NCBI GenBank assembly: GCA_910576815.1
Contig: CAJTKA010000002.1
Span: 1 to 64,000, forward strand
DNA length: 64,000 bases
Source: an uncultured Lachnospiraceae bacterium
GTDB lineage: Bacteria; Bacillota; Clostridia; Lachnospirales; Lachnospiraceae
Direction of reading: 5' to 3'
The notes beneath the pieces were generated by a model that was not told where the DNA came from, searched no databases, and saw only the letters and a program-made list of their open reading frames with translations. The translations under genes were made by a program, and so were the position numbers. Below are positions 1-8,378 of the stretch, piece by piece. Positions within the stretch are counted from its first letter, which is position 1, and every line of letters begins with the position of its first letter.

Positions 1-685
1 AAGCCGGTAAAGCTATGATGGGACAGCTTCTTGGAAATCTTCTGAATTTTATTCTTGATCCGGTTATGATTTAGGCTTTGGCTGGAATATTGCAGGTGCA
101 GCAATCGCTACGGTAATAGGAAACCTTTTCGGCGCAGGTTACTATATTTTCTATTTTCTCCGTGGAAAGTCAATACTTAGTATCAATATCAAAGACTTTA
201 CATTAAAAGACAAAGTTTGCAGCAGCGTACTTATAATTGGTATCCCCGCCGCATTAGGTTCTTTGCTAATAAGCGTTTCCCAAATCATCATCAACAGCCA
301 AATGGCAGAATACGGCGATATGGCGATTGCGGGAATGGGCGTTGCCATGCAAGTTATCATTATTGCAGGAATGGTATGTATGGGATTAGGACAGGACGTA
401 CAGCCTTTGCTCGGTTACTGTGTGGGCGCCAAATTATGGGAACGGTTTATGAATATTTTCAAATTCTCAACCCTGTTCGCCTTACTCTTGGGAGTTATTT
501 TAACTGTCATTTTCCGGCGTCTATGCACGATGCAAGCGGACCTTTACATGTGCGGGCAAATTCCCGACAGCTACCATTCATACGCCATCTACCGTGCTTC
601 TCTTAATGTACTTTTCTGTCTTTCTGTGACACTGCCCCATTATGTGTTTCCACATCCATCTGTTGTATGGACAAAAATGACTTAA
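1..685 (+). pseudogene. MATE family efflux transporter, frameshifted and truncated remnant
   Basis: The middle part of a MATE multidrug/Na+ antiporter. It enters from the left edge in the frame beginning at base 3 and reads through the typical NFILDPVMI segment to a TAG at 72-74. The protein continues one frame over from base 71 (LGFGWNIAGAAIATVIGN), so one T appears to be missing near 68-71. MATE-like sequence with clear membrane helices runs to about base 515. After that, no frame resembles the family although the frame stays open to 685. At least 100 C-terminal residues are missing. What is seen is the frame change and loss of similarity; a sequencing error at the first site cannot be excluded. 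Confidence 0.8.
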
Positions 686-751
686 TACCCTTTTATTTGC
701 TTCAATCCTCCCGCCCTCCGCATCGTGCAGGATCGTGTCATGGGATCACAC

Positions 752-2365
752 TTACTCTCTTCTTTCACCATGCAGCCGTTCCTGATCCAGCATCCCCACG
801 CTCTTAGCCGCAAGCATGACCTGAACCTGCAAGCAGGCAAGTCCGGCCGCTGTCATAAAAAAGTCGAGGATTGCATTGGCCGCAACTGCCAGAGCGACTG
901 CTCCGGCAGGAATGCCAAGCTGTGCAAATATAACGGTAAATACGGAGAGTGACCCGCCGGGAATCGGAGGTGTTGCCATCGCCAAAAGCCCCATCGTCAA
1001 AACTGCCATCACAAGAAACTGCGGCGTGATAGGAACGCCGTAAGACTCCGCCATGCAGAGTGCGACTCCAAACAGGCCGACCACAAATCCCGGCTTATAA
1101 AGGACCTGTCCCAGGGGAATGGCAAAATCCGCCACCTTTTTGGGAATGCCAAGCTCTTTTTCGCACGTATCAAGATTGGTCGTCAGCGCTGCCGCTGAAG
1201 AAGCGGTCATCATAGCGATCAAATAAGTCGGCAGCATTTTTCTGATCAATAAAACAGGGCTGACAGACAGTCGAGTCGCCGCCACAAAGACATAGAACAA
1301 CGTCAGCAGGAAACAGCCGGGTATTGCGATAATAAACACTTTCAACAGGCTGAAATAACCGTTGCCAACATCGGACAACAAAAGATCAAAGAGACTTAAA
1401 AACACAAATAAAGGAACCAGCCTTCCCAACACGCTCATTAAAAAACGTATGACCTCATTCGTCTGCATCACAAAATTCTGCACTGCCGCCGTCCGTTCTC
1501 CTAAAATAAGCAGAGCCGTCCCCACACAGATTCCCAAAAACACGATCTGTAAGGCATTTCCATTCAAAAACGGTGACACAATATCAGAAGGCACAATATC
1601 CAGAATCATTTGATAGACTTCCGAAAAATTGCCTGAAACAGCGTTACCTGTTTCCGTAACAGTCGGAAACAACAGGCAGCTTACTAAGGCCATAACCACA
1701 CCTAAAAGAAAAGTCCCGGCAATCATTCTAACAATCAGCTTTTTGCCGATCCTTCCCACCACTGACAAATCGCCGATACTGACGATTCCGCAACAGACCG
1801 CGAAAAATACCAGTGGAGAGGAAACCGCGCGCAGCCCTCCAAAAATAAAATTGAACAGAGGCTGCGTAACCGCCAGCACCGCTGTCTGTCCTTCCTGTGG
1901 CAAAAATCCGGCCGCGAGCCCTAAAACCGCCGCCAGCACAACCGCTGTCATAATCTGCGCCATCTGACCCATGGAGAACTTCTTTTGCGGGTTGCAGGAA
2001 AGGCAGTTTTTCCCATTCTTATAGGTATATACAAGCGACAGGCCTGCCTGCGCCAGCAGCCGATTGCTGAGCAGGAAGCCTTCGTCTTCTTCATCTTCCT
2101 CTGTGCTGATTTGCTCCCCATCCACACACACTTCAATGGAAAGCCTTCCAAATCTCTGCACCGACCTATAGGAGACCATTCTGCCTCCTAATTTTTTCAG
2201 CCATATGCCCAAAATTTCTTCCAGCGACAGGCGGATTCGCAGCACATCCTTTTGATTCGTTCCTGCTTCCGTCAAAGATGCGGCAAGCATCTCCGACACG
2301 CTGTCGATCGTCTCCGCCGATAAGATAAATTCTTCTTTATACTGTTTTCTGATCAGTTGTTCCAT
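752..2365 (-). CDS. Dicarboxylate/amino acid:cation symporter with N-terminal soluble ATPase-like domain
   Basis: A 537-residue protein. Residues from about 133 onward form the multi-helix SDF/DAACS symporter fold that moves glutamate, aspartate or C4-dicarboxylates with Na+ or H+. A serine-rich loop (SSAAALTTNL, then PLGQVLYKPG) matches the family's HP2/TM8 substrate region. The first 130 residues are soluble and not part of the standard transporter. They look like a degenerate HATPase or anti-sigma-type fold (LRIRLSLEEILGIWLKKLGG resembles an N-box with its glutamate), followed by an acidic run of E and D. The gene starts 47 bases after the ABC permease genes and could be the last gene of that operon. 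The transporter call is firm; the role of the N-terminal domain is inference. Confidence 0.85.
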   Translation of the reverse strand: MEQLIRKQYKEEFILSAETIDSVSEMLAASLTEAGTNQKDVLRIRLSLEEILGIWLKKLGGRMVSYRSVQRFGRLSIEVCVDGEQISTEEDEEDEGFLLSNRLLAQAGLSLVYTYKNGKNCLSCNPQKKFSMGQMAQIMTAVVLAAVLGLAAGFLPQEGQTAVLAVTQPLFNFIFGGLRAVSSPLVFFAVCCGIVSIGDLSVVGRIGKKLIVRMIAGTFLLGVVMALVSCLLFPTVTETGNAVSGNFSEVYQMILDIVPSDIVSPFLNGNALQIVFLGICVGTALLILGERTAAVQNFVMQTNEVIRFLMSVLGRLVPLFVFLSLFDLLLSDVGNGYFSLLKVFIIAIPGCFLLTLFYVFVAATRLSVSPVLLIRKMLPTYLIAMMTASSAAALTTNLDTCEKELGIPKKVADFAIPLGQVLYKPGFVVGLFGVALCMAESYGVPITPQFLVMAVLTMGLLAMATPPIPGGSLSVFTVIFAQLGIPAGAVALAVAANAILDFFMTAAGLACLQVQVMLAAKSVGMLDQERLHGERRE

Positions 2366-2412
2366 GCTGCTAATCTCTGCTCCTTATTCTCTAATATCCT
2401 ATTTTAATCTCC

Positions 2413-3084
2413 TCACGACCCGCTCGAGTGATAATGTCTGACACCAAAGCGCCACAGCGCATACGCCGGCAGTAAAAACCAGACAGCCAACAGCGGCACA
2501 AAGATCAAAAACGGACGGCTGTCCTTTTCCAGAATATATAACAGAGGATAATACTGTATCAGCGCATAGGGAATGAGAAACGTCGTTACCAGCAGCATCT
2601 TTTTCCCGTAAACGCTGAGCGGATATTTCCCGTACTCTCTCGCCCCGTCCGTAAAGATATTCATAAACTCAAGCCCTTCCAACGTGAAAAAACACAATGC
2701 GGCATAGATCAGAAACAGTCCCGTAAAAACGGCACTGCCTCCAATCAGCATAAAAACAACGGTCATGACCTTTGCAAAATTCCACGTCACGCCGCAGTGG
2801 ATCACCCCATACCCGAACATCACCACCGCCTGTATCATTCTGCCGATCCTTGTCAGCTCAAATTTACTCCCCAGCACCTGTAGTATCTCATTTCTGGGAC
2901 GGACCAGCACCTGATCAAAACTGCCAGTATGTACCATACTCGGGAAAACGTCAAATCCTCTGGCAAACATCTCCGCCAGCGAAAATTCCAACAATACCAC
3001 AGAAAAACACAACAATACTTCACTATAGGTGAAACCCTCCACCGAAGAAAAGCGCCGAAACATAAAGTAAATGCCTAGAAACAC
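2413..3084 (-). pseudogene. ABC-2 type permease (second subunit), N-terminally truncated
   Basis: Membrane subunit of an ABC-2 (DUF990-type) exporter. It opens with LGIYFMFRRF, which in this family lies about 40 residues into the protein after the first helix. It then runs intact through the conserved stretch around RGFD and LVRPRNEILQVLGSK to the C terminus (223 residues; relatives are about 260). The frame is closed by a TGA three codons before the only available start, a GTG inside the end of the previous gene. No start with a ribosome binding site is visible. The missing N terminus and the missing C terminus of the neighbouring permease meet at the same point, so one deletion of roughly 200-250 bases explains both. 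Confidence 0.7.
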
Positions 3085-3778
3085 ACCATCTCAGCCGCCG
3101 TCATGCTGCCGCTGTAGATGCGCAGTGCCACATTCTGCATGGACGCAAACGGCAAAATTTCCAATACCCTCTGCCAGTTCGCCGGAAAAAACGGCAGGGG
3201 AATGACCGCGCCCGCAAAAAACTCCACCATGGAGGTAAACACGATCCGCACGCCCTGCGGCGAAATGGTATAAAAGGTCAGAATATAAACTAACATCGAA
3301 AAGGCAACCGTCACCAAAAGGCCTAAAATCAAAGTGATAACAAACAGACTAAAATGCAGCGCCGACGCCGGTTTAGCCATCCTGTAATTCTCCGGAAGAA
3401 AGGCGGCAAAGATCAAAATCGGAAAGCAGCGCAGTACCGCACGGGACACCCTGGTCGCCGTACTCTGGGAAAACCACATATGGTAGATCTTGATCGGTCT
3501 GCACAGGGAGTAAGAGATATTGCCATTGGCGATCGTCTCAAAAATATCATTTTCCATCATCCAGGTAGCAAATAACGCCAAAAATGCCTGCTGCATCCAC
3601 ACGTAGGAAGCTGTCGCTGACATGGTCATGGGAAACATTTCAGGCTCGGCCCGATAGAATGAGCGAAATACCAGGATCTCCAAAAATCCCCATGCAAACT
3701 GTGTCGCGATCCCCGCCAATGCGGCGGCACGGTATTGTAAGCCCATCGTAACCGAAAAAAAGACAGATACTTTTTCAT
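3075..3778 (-). pseudogene. ABC-2 type permease (first subunit), frameshifted start and lost C terminus
   Basis: Partner permease of the same exporter. The natural start appears to be the ATG at 3778, which follows a GAGG ribosome binding site and reads MKKYLSFFRLR. The family's next residues (GLQYRAAALAG) occur in another frame from 3746, so a small indel has broken the gene after codon 11. The body is well preserved to IYSGSMTAAEM, where relatives continue for about 35 residues. Here it ends at once in VCF and a stop, fused to the interior of the downstream permease. Both ends are therefore damaged, and the exporter is probably non-functional unless the sequence itself is wrong. Confidence 0.7.
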
Positions 3779-3785
3779 GCTAACC

Positions 3786-4577
3786 TCACTCGATGTCATA
3801 GGCGCGGTAAAGTTCGGCCACGGTCTCGTCTATGCCCGCATCGCCTATTTTGATATCCTCCAGTGTCCCGTCCAGCAGAATCCTTCCTTTTCCAATGAGG
3901 ATAATGCGTTTGGACAAGGCTTCAATATCCTGCATATCGTGTGTCGTCAGGATCACCGTCGTCTTATGGATTTCGTTTTGCTTTTGGATAAATTCCCGCA
4001 CTGCGATCTTGGAGACCGCATCCAGGCCGATGGTAGGTTCGTCTAAAAACAGGATTTTCGGACTATGCAATAAAGAAGCCGCGATTTCACAGCGCATCCT
4101 CTGCCCTAATGATAACTGTCTGACAGGGGAACGCAGAAATTCTTTCAGATTCAGCAACTCCGTTAATTCTTCCAGATTATTATGATAGGTCTCTTTCGGG
4201 ATCGCATAGATATCTCTTAACAGTTCAAAGGAATCGATGACCGGCACATCCCACCACAGCTGTGACCGCTGTCCGAACACGACGCCGATCTCCTTCACAT
4301 ACTGCATTCGTTCTTTGTAAGGAATCCTGCCGTCCACAGTCACAACGCCGCTGTCAGGCGTCAGGATCCCGCTTATAATTTTGATGGTGGAACTTTTCCC
4401 GGCGCCGTTTGAACCGATGTAGCCCACCATCTCTCCGTCACGGATGGTAAATGAAACATCCGAAAGCGCATGGATCACCTCATATTCCCGATGAAACAGC
4501 GCCTTACATGCTTCGCCAAATCCGGCGTTTCGCTTCGCGATCCTGTATGCCTTACACACATGCTCCATGGTGATCAC
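3786..4577 (-). CDS. ABC transporter ATP-binding protein of an ABC-2 exporter
   Basis: Nucleotide-binding subunit, 263 residues. Walker A GSNGAGKS has its lysine at residue 61. The signature is in the form LSLGQRMR, and Walker B is ILFLDEPTIGLD followed by the H-loop TTHD. It belongs to the group that pairs with DUF990-type permeases, and both permeases lie immediately downstream. Relatives are usually about 320 residues. Here the C-terminal region jumps from GRILLDGTLEDIK straight to DAGIDETVAELYR, the usual last segment, so about 60 residues of the accessory domain seem to be lost in frame. Catalytic motifs are intact. The upstream hybrid kinase gene ends 31 bases before it and may share its transcript. 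Confidence 0.85.
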   Translation of the reverse strand: MITMEHVCKAYRIAKRNAGFGEACKALFHREYEVIHALSDVSFTIRDGEMVGYIGSNGAGKSSTIKIISGILTPDSGVVTVDGRIPYKERMQYVKEIGVVFGQRSQLWWDVPVIDSFELLRDIYAIPKETYHNNLEELTELLNLKEFLRSPVRQLSLGQRMRCEIAASLLHSPKILFLDEPTIGLDAVSKIAVREFIQKQNEIHKTTVILTTHDMQDIEALSKRIILIGKGRILLDGTLEDIKIGDAGIDETVAELYRAYDIE

Positions 4578-4608
4578 TTCGGTTTCCTCCGTATCCTTTT
4601 GCTATACC

Positions 4609-7416
4609 TCACTCTCCCAGCCAATACGCCAGCACCCGCGCGATCACATCCGCTTCCAGCGGCTTCGCAATGTGCTCATTCATCCCGGCATCCAGTGCCG
4701 CCTGCACATCCTCTGCAAAGGCGTTCGCCGTCATGGTGATGATTGGAATCTGTGCCGCATCCGCTCTGTCAAGCTCCCGTATAGCTTTCGCCGCCTCATA
4801 TCCGTTCATGATCGGCATCATCACATCCATAAAAATAATCTGATAGGTTCCCGGCTGCGACTTTTCAAACAGCTCCACCGCTTCCTGTCCGTTGTTTGCA
4901 ATCGTTACCTGCAGGCCAAAATCTTCCAGCATAAACTGGGCAATCTCCTGATTCAATTCGTTGTCCTCTACAAGCAGCGCCCGTTTCCCTGCAATCTGTA
5001 CCTGCTCAGATTCTGCCTTTTCTTTTTCCGGCTCCTGCTGCGCAGCAATTTCCAGCGGCAGTACAATCGAAAACACACTGCCCTTTCCCTGCTCGCTCTC
5101 GATCTCAATGGTTCCACCCATACTGTCGATCAGCTTCTTCGTGATCGTCATGCCAAGGCCTGTGCCCTGATAGGTGGTTCGTGCGCTCAATCCGTTTGAT
5201 TCCTGCGTGAACGGCTCAAAAATGTGTTCCAGATATTCCTTACTCATACCGATGCCGGTATCGGAAACGGTAAAGCAGATCCGGGCAATTCCATTTTCTT
5301 CTGCGAACTCCTTGCAGCTCATATGTACGCTGCCTTCCGGCTTATTATATTTAATGGCATTCCCCGCTATATTGATGAGGATCTGCTTGATATGCAAAGG
5401 ACTTCCCACAAAATTGGTATGCGCAAACTGTTTTTCCTCTCCAAAGGAAGTCGTCAAAGTAATCTTTTTTGACGCGGCCTGCCCACCCAGGATCGTGGCG
5501 CAGTTTTCAAAAAGCTGCGGCAGGAAAAAGGTCTCCTTTTTGATTTCCACGTTTCCGCTTTCCAATTTATTGATATCCAGAACATCATTGATCAACGACA
5601 GCAGATGTTCCGCCGAAGTCTTGATTTTCTGTCTGCAATCCCGCTGTTTCTCAGGGTCATCCGGATTCTTTTCCGCAATATTGAGCATTCCCATAATGCC
5701 GTTGATCGGCGTTCGGATATCGTGGGACATGTGCGACAAAAATTCCGTCTTTGCCCGATTGGCCTTCTCCGCTTCCTTGATGGCAGTCTGCAGTTCTTCG
5801 TTTTTCTGTGTCAGGATCCGATAGGCTTTTCGCCGTGCGCGGGATACGAAAAGCGCGAACCCGCCAAACAAAACCAGCACCGTGCCCGCGATCATGATCA
5901 CGTCCTTATTCATATACAGATAATCCTTCAGATTATAATCCGTATAAGAAATATTCATATACTGATTGATGATGTCTTCCTTCTCAGCTTCCGAGACCAG
6001 CCGCAGAGATTTATTGATCACATCAAAAAGTATCGAATCTACATCTTTGGCGGCGGCCAGAGTGCTGCCCGACTGATAGCGGTAATTATCCCATTCTATC
6101 AAATCAGAAAAGCGTTCATTCTTTGACAAATAGTTAAATTCAATGGTATTTAGTACCGTAATGTCCGCTTCTCCTCTTCTTACGGTTTGCAGACAATCTT
6201 TGGCGCTTTCACAGTAAATGACCGGCCCGTTCACACCGTTTCGTTTCATGCTCTCCGCCCAATAGGTACGGCCGTTCGTCAACACCATCGATGTTCCCTG
6301 GTTCATACGTACATAATCGCTCTTTGACACGATAATGGCGTTGTAGCGCATAAAAGGACTGGTCAAACGGATATTTTCATCCCGCGCAAGCTGCATATTA
6401 TTTGCGCCTACATAAAAGTCGATTTCCCCGGACGCCAAAAGTTCCTTCCAGTAATCGCTGCGGCTCATCGGGCAAAACTCCATGGTTATGCCGCTCCTTT
6501 CTGCGATCACTTGCAGGATCTGTATATAAATGCCGTCACACTCTCCCCGTTCATTGATGTAAGCAAGCGGCTTCGTATCCTGATAAAAACCGATTTTTAC
6601 AGGCAGTCCCCTGTCAATATACTGCTGTTCTTCCGCTGCAAAATTTTCCCACCTGTTTTCATAATAGATGCTGATAAGCTGTTGTTCCAGCGTGGGGTTG
6701 TCCATATAGAGTTCTTCAATCCCTATGTTCAATTCGGAAATAAGCTGTTCGTTTCCCTTCCAGGTCATATAATAATACGGCGCATAGGCAAATTTCCCAA
6801 CGAGACACTGTCCCTCCTCCACCTCGGTCAACGTATGGACCGCCACGTCAACCTCTCCTGTCTTAAGCGCTGTCTGCAGTTCCTGCGTCGTTCCATACTC
6901 CTTAAGGAGCGGTTCGGAAATACCGTTACGGTCAAGATACTCTAAAAACTCGTTTTTGCGCACATAGCTCTCCACCACACCGAAGGACATATCCCTCATG
7001 CGGTCAAAATCCTCGAAATCCATACCGCTGTCCTTCTCCACAAAAAGACAGCCGTAGGTATACCCGCTGGAAAGCGAAGCAAACTCAAAAGTTTGGGCCC
7101 GTTCTTCCGAATACTGCGCGGAACCCACAAGATCGACTTCCTTCGCTTCCAGCTTCTCAAGCGCTTCATTCCAGCTTTCACATGTCACATATTCGATTTC
7201 CCATCCGGTATAGATGCGCAGTTCCTCCAGATATGCCACGTCCATGCCCCCATACCCGTTGTCCTCCGAATAAACATGAAATCCATTCATGGGAAAAAAG
7301 GCAACCTTCACCTTTCTTGAGCTCGCATTGACAGGCATACAAAAACACAGGGCACACAACAGCGCTGCCATCCCTGCTATCCATAGGCTTCTTTTTTGAT
7401 CTTTTTTCTTCCTCAT
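4609..7416 (-). CDS. Hybrid sensor histidine kinase/response regulator with two periplasmic-binding sensor domains
   Basis: A 935-residue membrane sensor. A signal peptide (residues 1-32, ending near VNASS) leads into two tandem SBP_bac_3/PBPb amino-acid-binding-like domains (about 38-255 and 265-490). A single membrane helix follows (about 505-525), then a short coiled coil with EKANRAKTEFL, a HisKA box with the phospho-acceptor H565 in SHMSHDIRTP, an HATPase domain (DTGIGM, GTGLGM), and a receiver domain with the phospho-accepting D864 in FMDVMMP. This BvgS-like layout suggests sensing of a small amino-acid-like ligand outside the cell. No DNA-binding output protein is encoded nearby. The ABC-2 exporter genes begin 31 bases downstream and may be its operon partners; its targets are unknown. 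Confidence 0.9.
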   Translation of the reverse strand: MRKKKDQKRSLWIAGMAALLCALCFCMPVNASSRKVKVAFFPMNGFHVYSEDNGYGGMDVAYLEELRIYTGWEIEYVTCESWNEALEKLEAKEVDLVGSAQYSEERAQTFEFASLSSGYTYGCLFVEKDSGMDFEDFDRMRDMSFGVVESYVRKNEFLEYLDRNGISEPLLKEYGTTQELQTALKTGEVDVAVHTLTEVEEGQCLVGKFAYAPYYYMTWKGNEQLISELNIGIEELYMDNPTLEQQLISIYYENRWENFAAEEQQYIDRGLPVKIGFYQDTKPLAYINERGECDGIYIQILQVIAERSGITMEFCPMSRSDYWKELLASGEIDFYVGANNMQLARDENIRLTSPFMRYNAIIVSKSDYVRMNQGTSMVLTNGRTYWAESMKRNGVNGPVIYCESAKDCLQTVRRGEADITVLNTIEFNYLSKNERFSDLIEWDNYRYQSGSTLAAAKDVDSILFDVINKSLRLVSEAEKEDIINQYMNISYTDYNLKDYLYMNKDVIMIAGTVLVLFGGFALFVSRARRKAYRILTQKNEELQTAIKEAEKANRAKTEFLSHMSHDIRTPINGIMGMLNIAEKNPDDPEKQRDCRQKIKTSAEHLLSLINDVLDINKLESGNVEIKKETFFLPQLFENCATILGGQAASKKITLTTSFGEEKQFAHTNFVGSPLHIKQILINIAGNAIKYNKPEGSVHMSCKEFAEENGIARICFTVSDTGIGMSKEYLEHIFEPFTQESNGLSARTTYQGTGLGMTITKKLIDSMGGTIEIESEQGKGSVFSIVLPLEIAAQQEPEKEKAESEQVQIAGKRALLVEDNELNQEIAQFMLEDFGLQVTIANNGQEAVELFEKSQPGTYQIIFMDVMMPIMNGYEAAKAIRELDRADAAQIPIITMTANAFAEDVQAALDAGMNEHIAKPLEADVIARVLAYWLGE

Positions 7417-7445
7417 CTCAGAATCGAATCCTTCACTTCATTCAG

Positions 7446-8226
7446 TTATCCCTGTATCAGTTCCCGCAGTTTCTCGATTCCCACCGGTTTCGAATAGAAA
7501 TATCCCTGAAACCAGGTAGTCTGATAGAACCGCAGATAATTTTGCAGTTCTTCCGTCTCGACGCCTTCCACCTCTTCGTGATCCCCCGAATAAAGCTCAT
7601 ATCCAGCTTGATCTCGTCCATCGGCGCGTGTAGCACGATACCGGAAGAAGCGCTCCCCGTTCCGTAATCATCCATCGCCATACGGATACCGTATCCCTGG
7701 AAAAACTCGACCTCTCTCCTGATCACCTCAAGCGGCATATCCCGGCAGCGCTCCGTCAATTCCAGACAGAGATGATCCGCGGGAAATCCCGTCTCCTCCA
7801 AAATACGCAGGACCTGTGGCCGAAATTCTTCCAGCTCCATCTGTCTGGCGGACACATTGACATTCAATACAAACTCCGGCAGGATCGCAAGCAGCCCCAC
7901 CGTCTCCTGCAAGGCTGTGCGCAACACAAAATTACCCAGCTCATACATGGCAGGGTCCGTCTCCATCCACTCAATAAATCTGCCGGGAGACACGATGCCG
8001 TAGGGCTCCATGCACCATCTGACCTAGGCCTCCGCTCTCTGTCCGGATTGATCCCCTGCAGCCTCTCAGGAATGCCAAACTAGGCTTTAAATGTCTCAGA
8101 AAACCATGCCCTGTTCTGTTGTAAATGCAGCAGATAGATGTACGCATCATCCGCCAGCCTATTCATGGTGTTGATCAACGACTCTATGTAGCATTCATTG
8201 CCCTGCCATAATTCCTGGTCTCTCAT
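7446..8226 (-). pseudogene. GGDEF/EAL-type c-di-GMP protein, internally deleted remnant
   Basis: Three pieces of one gene remain. An intact start (ATG at 8226 behind AAGGACGG) encodes about 49 residues (MRDQELWQGN to WFSETFKA) and then meets a TAG. Most of a PAS/GGDEF region is missing. From about 8030 an EAL domain resumes (YGIVSPGRFIEWME, NVNVSARQ, LELTER, MDDYGTGSAS) and reads to IKLDMSFIRGI near 7600. There the frame is lost, and the last EAL segment (VEGVETEEL to FQGYFYSKPVGIEKLRELIQG) is found in another frame, ending in a TAA at 7446-7448. About 50 residues between the last two pieces are absent. The remains cannot encode a working phosphodiesterase. Confidence 0.8.
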
Positions 8227-8378
8227 AGATATCCGTCCTTTTGTACTGCTAACCGTGCTAATCTCCTTTTTAACCGCTATTTTTATACTACATGATTCCT
8301 CTGCCTGTGTCAATTTACCCGGTGCACGCTCGCTGCCGTTCTCCCTGCTATTTGAAACATATCCGTTTCCCGTTCCGA

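Noticed and set aside
4567..5199. Long open frames on the plus strand across the hybrid kinase
   Set aside because: Mirror frames of a well-supported kinase; compositions rich in H, R, P and C without domain signals.
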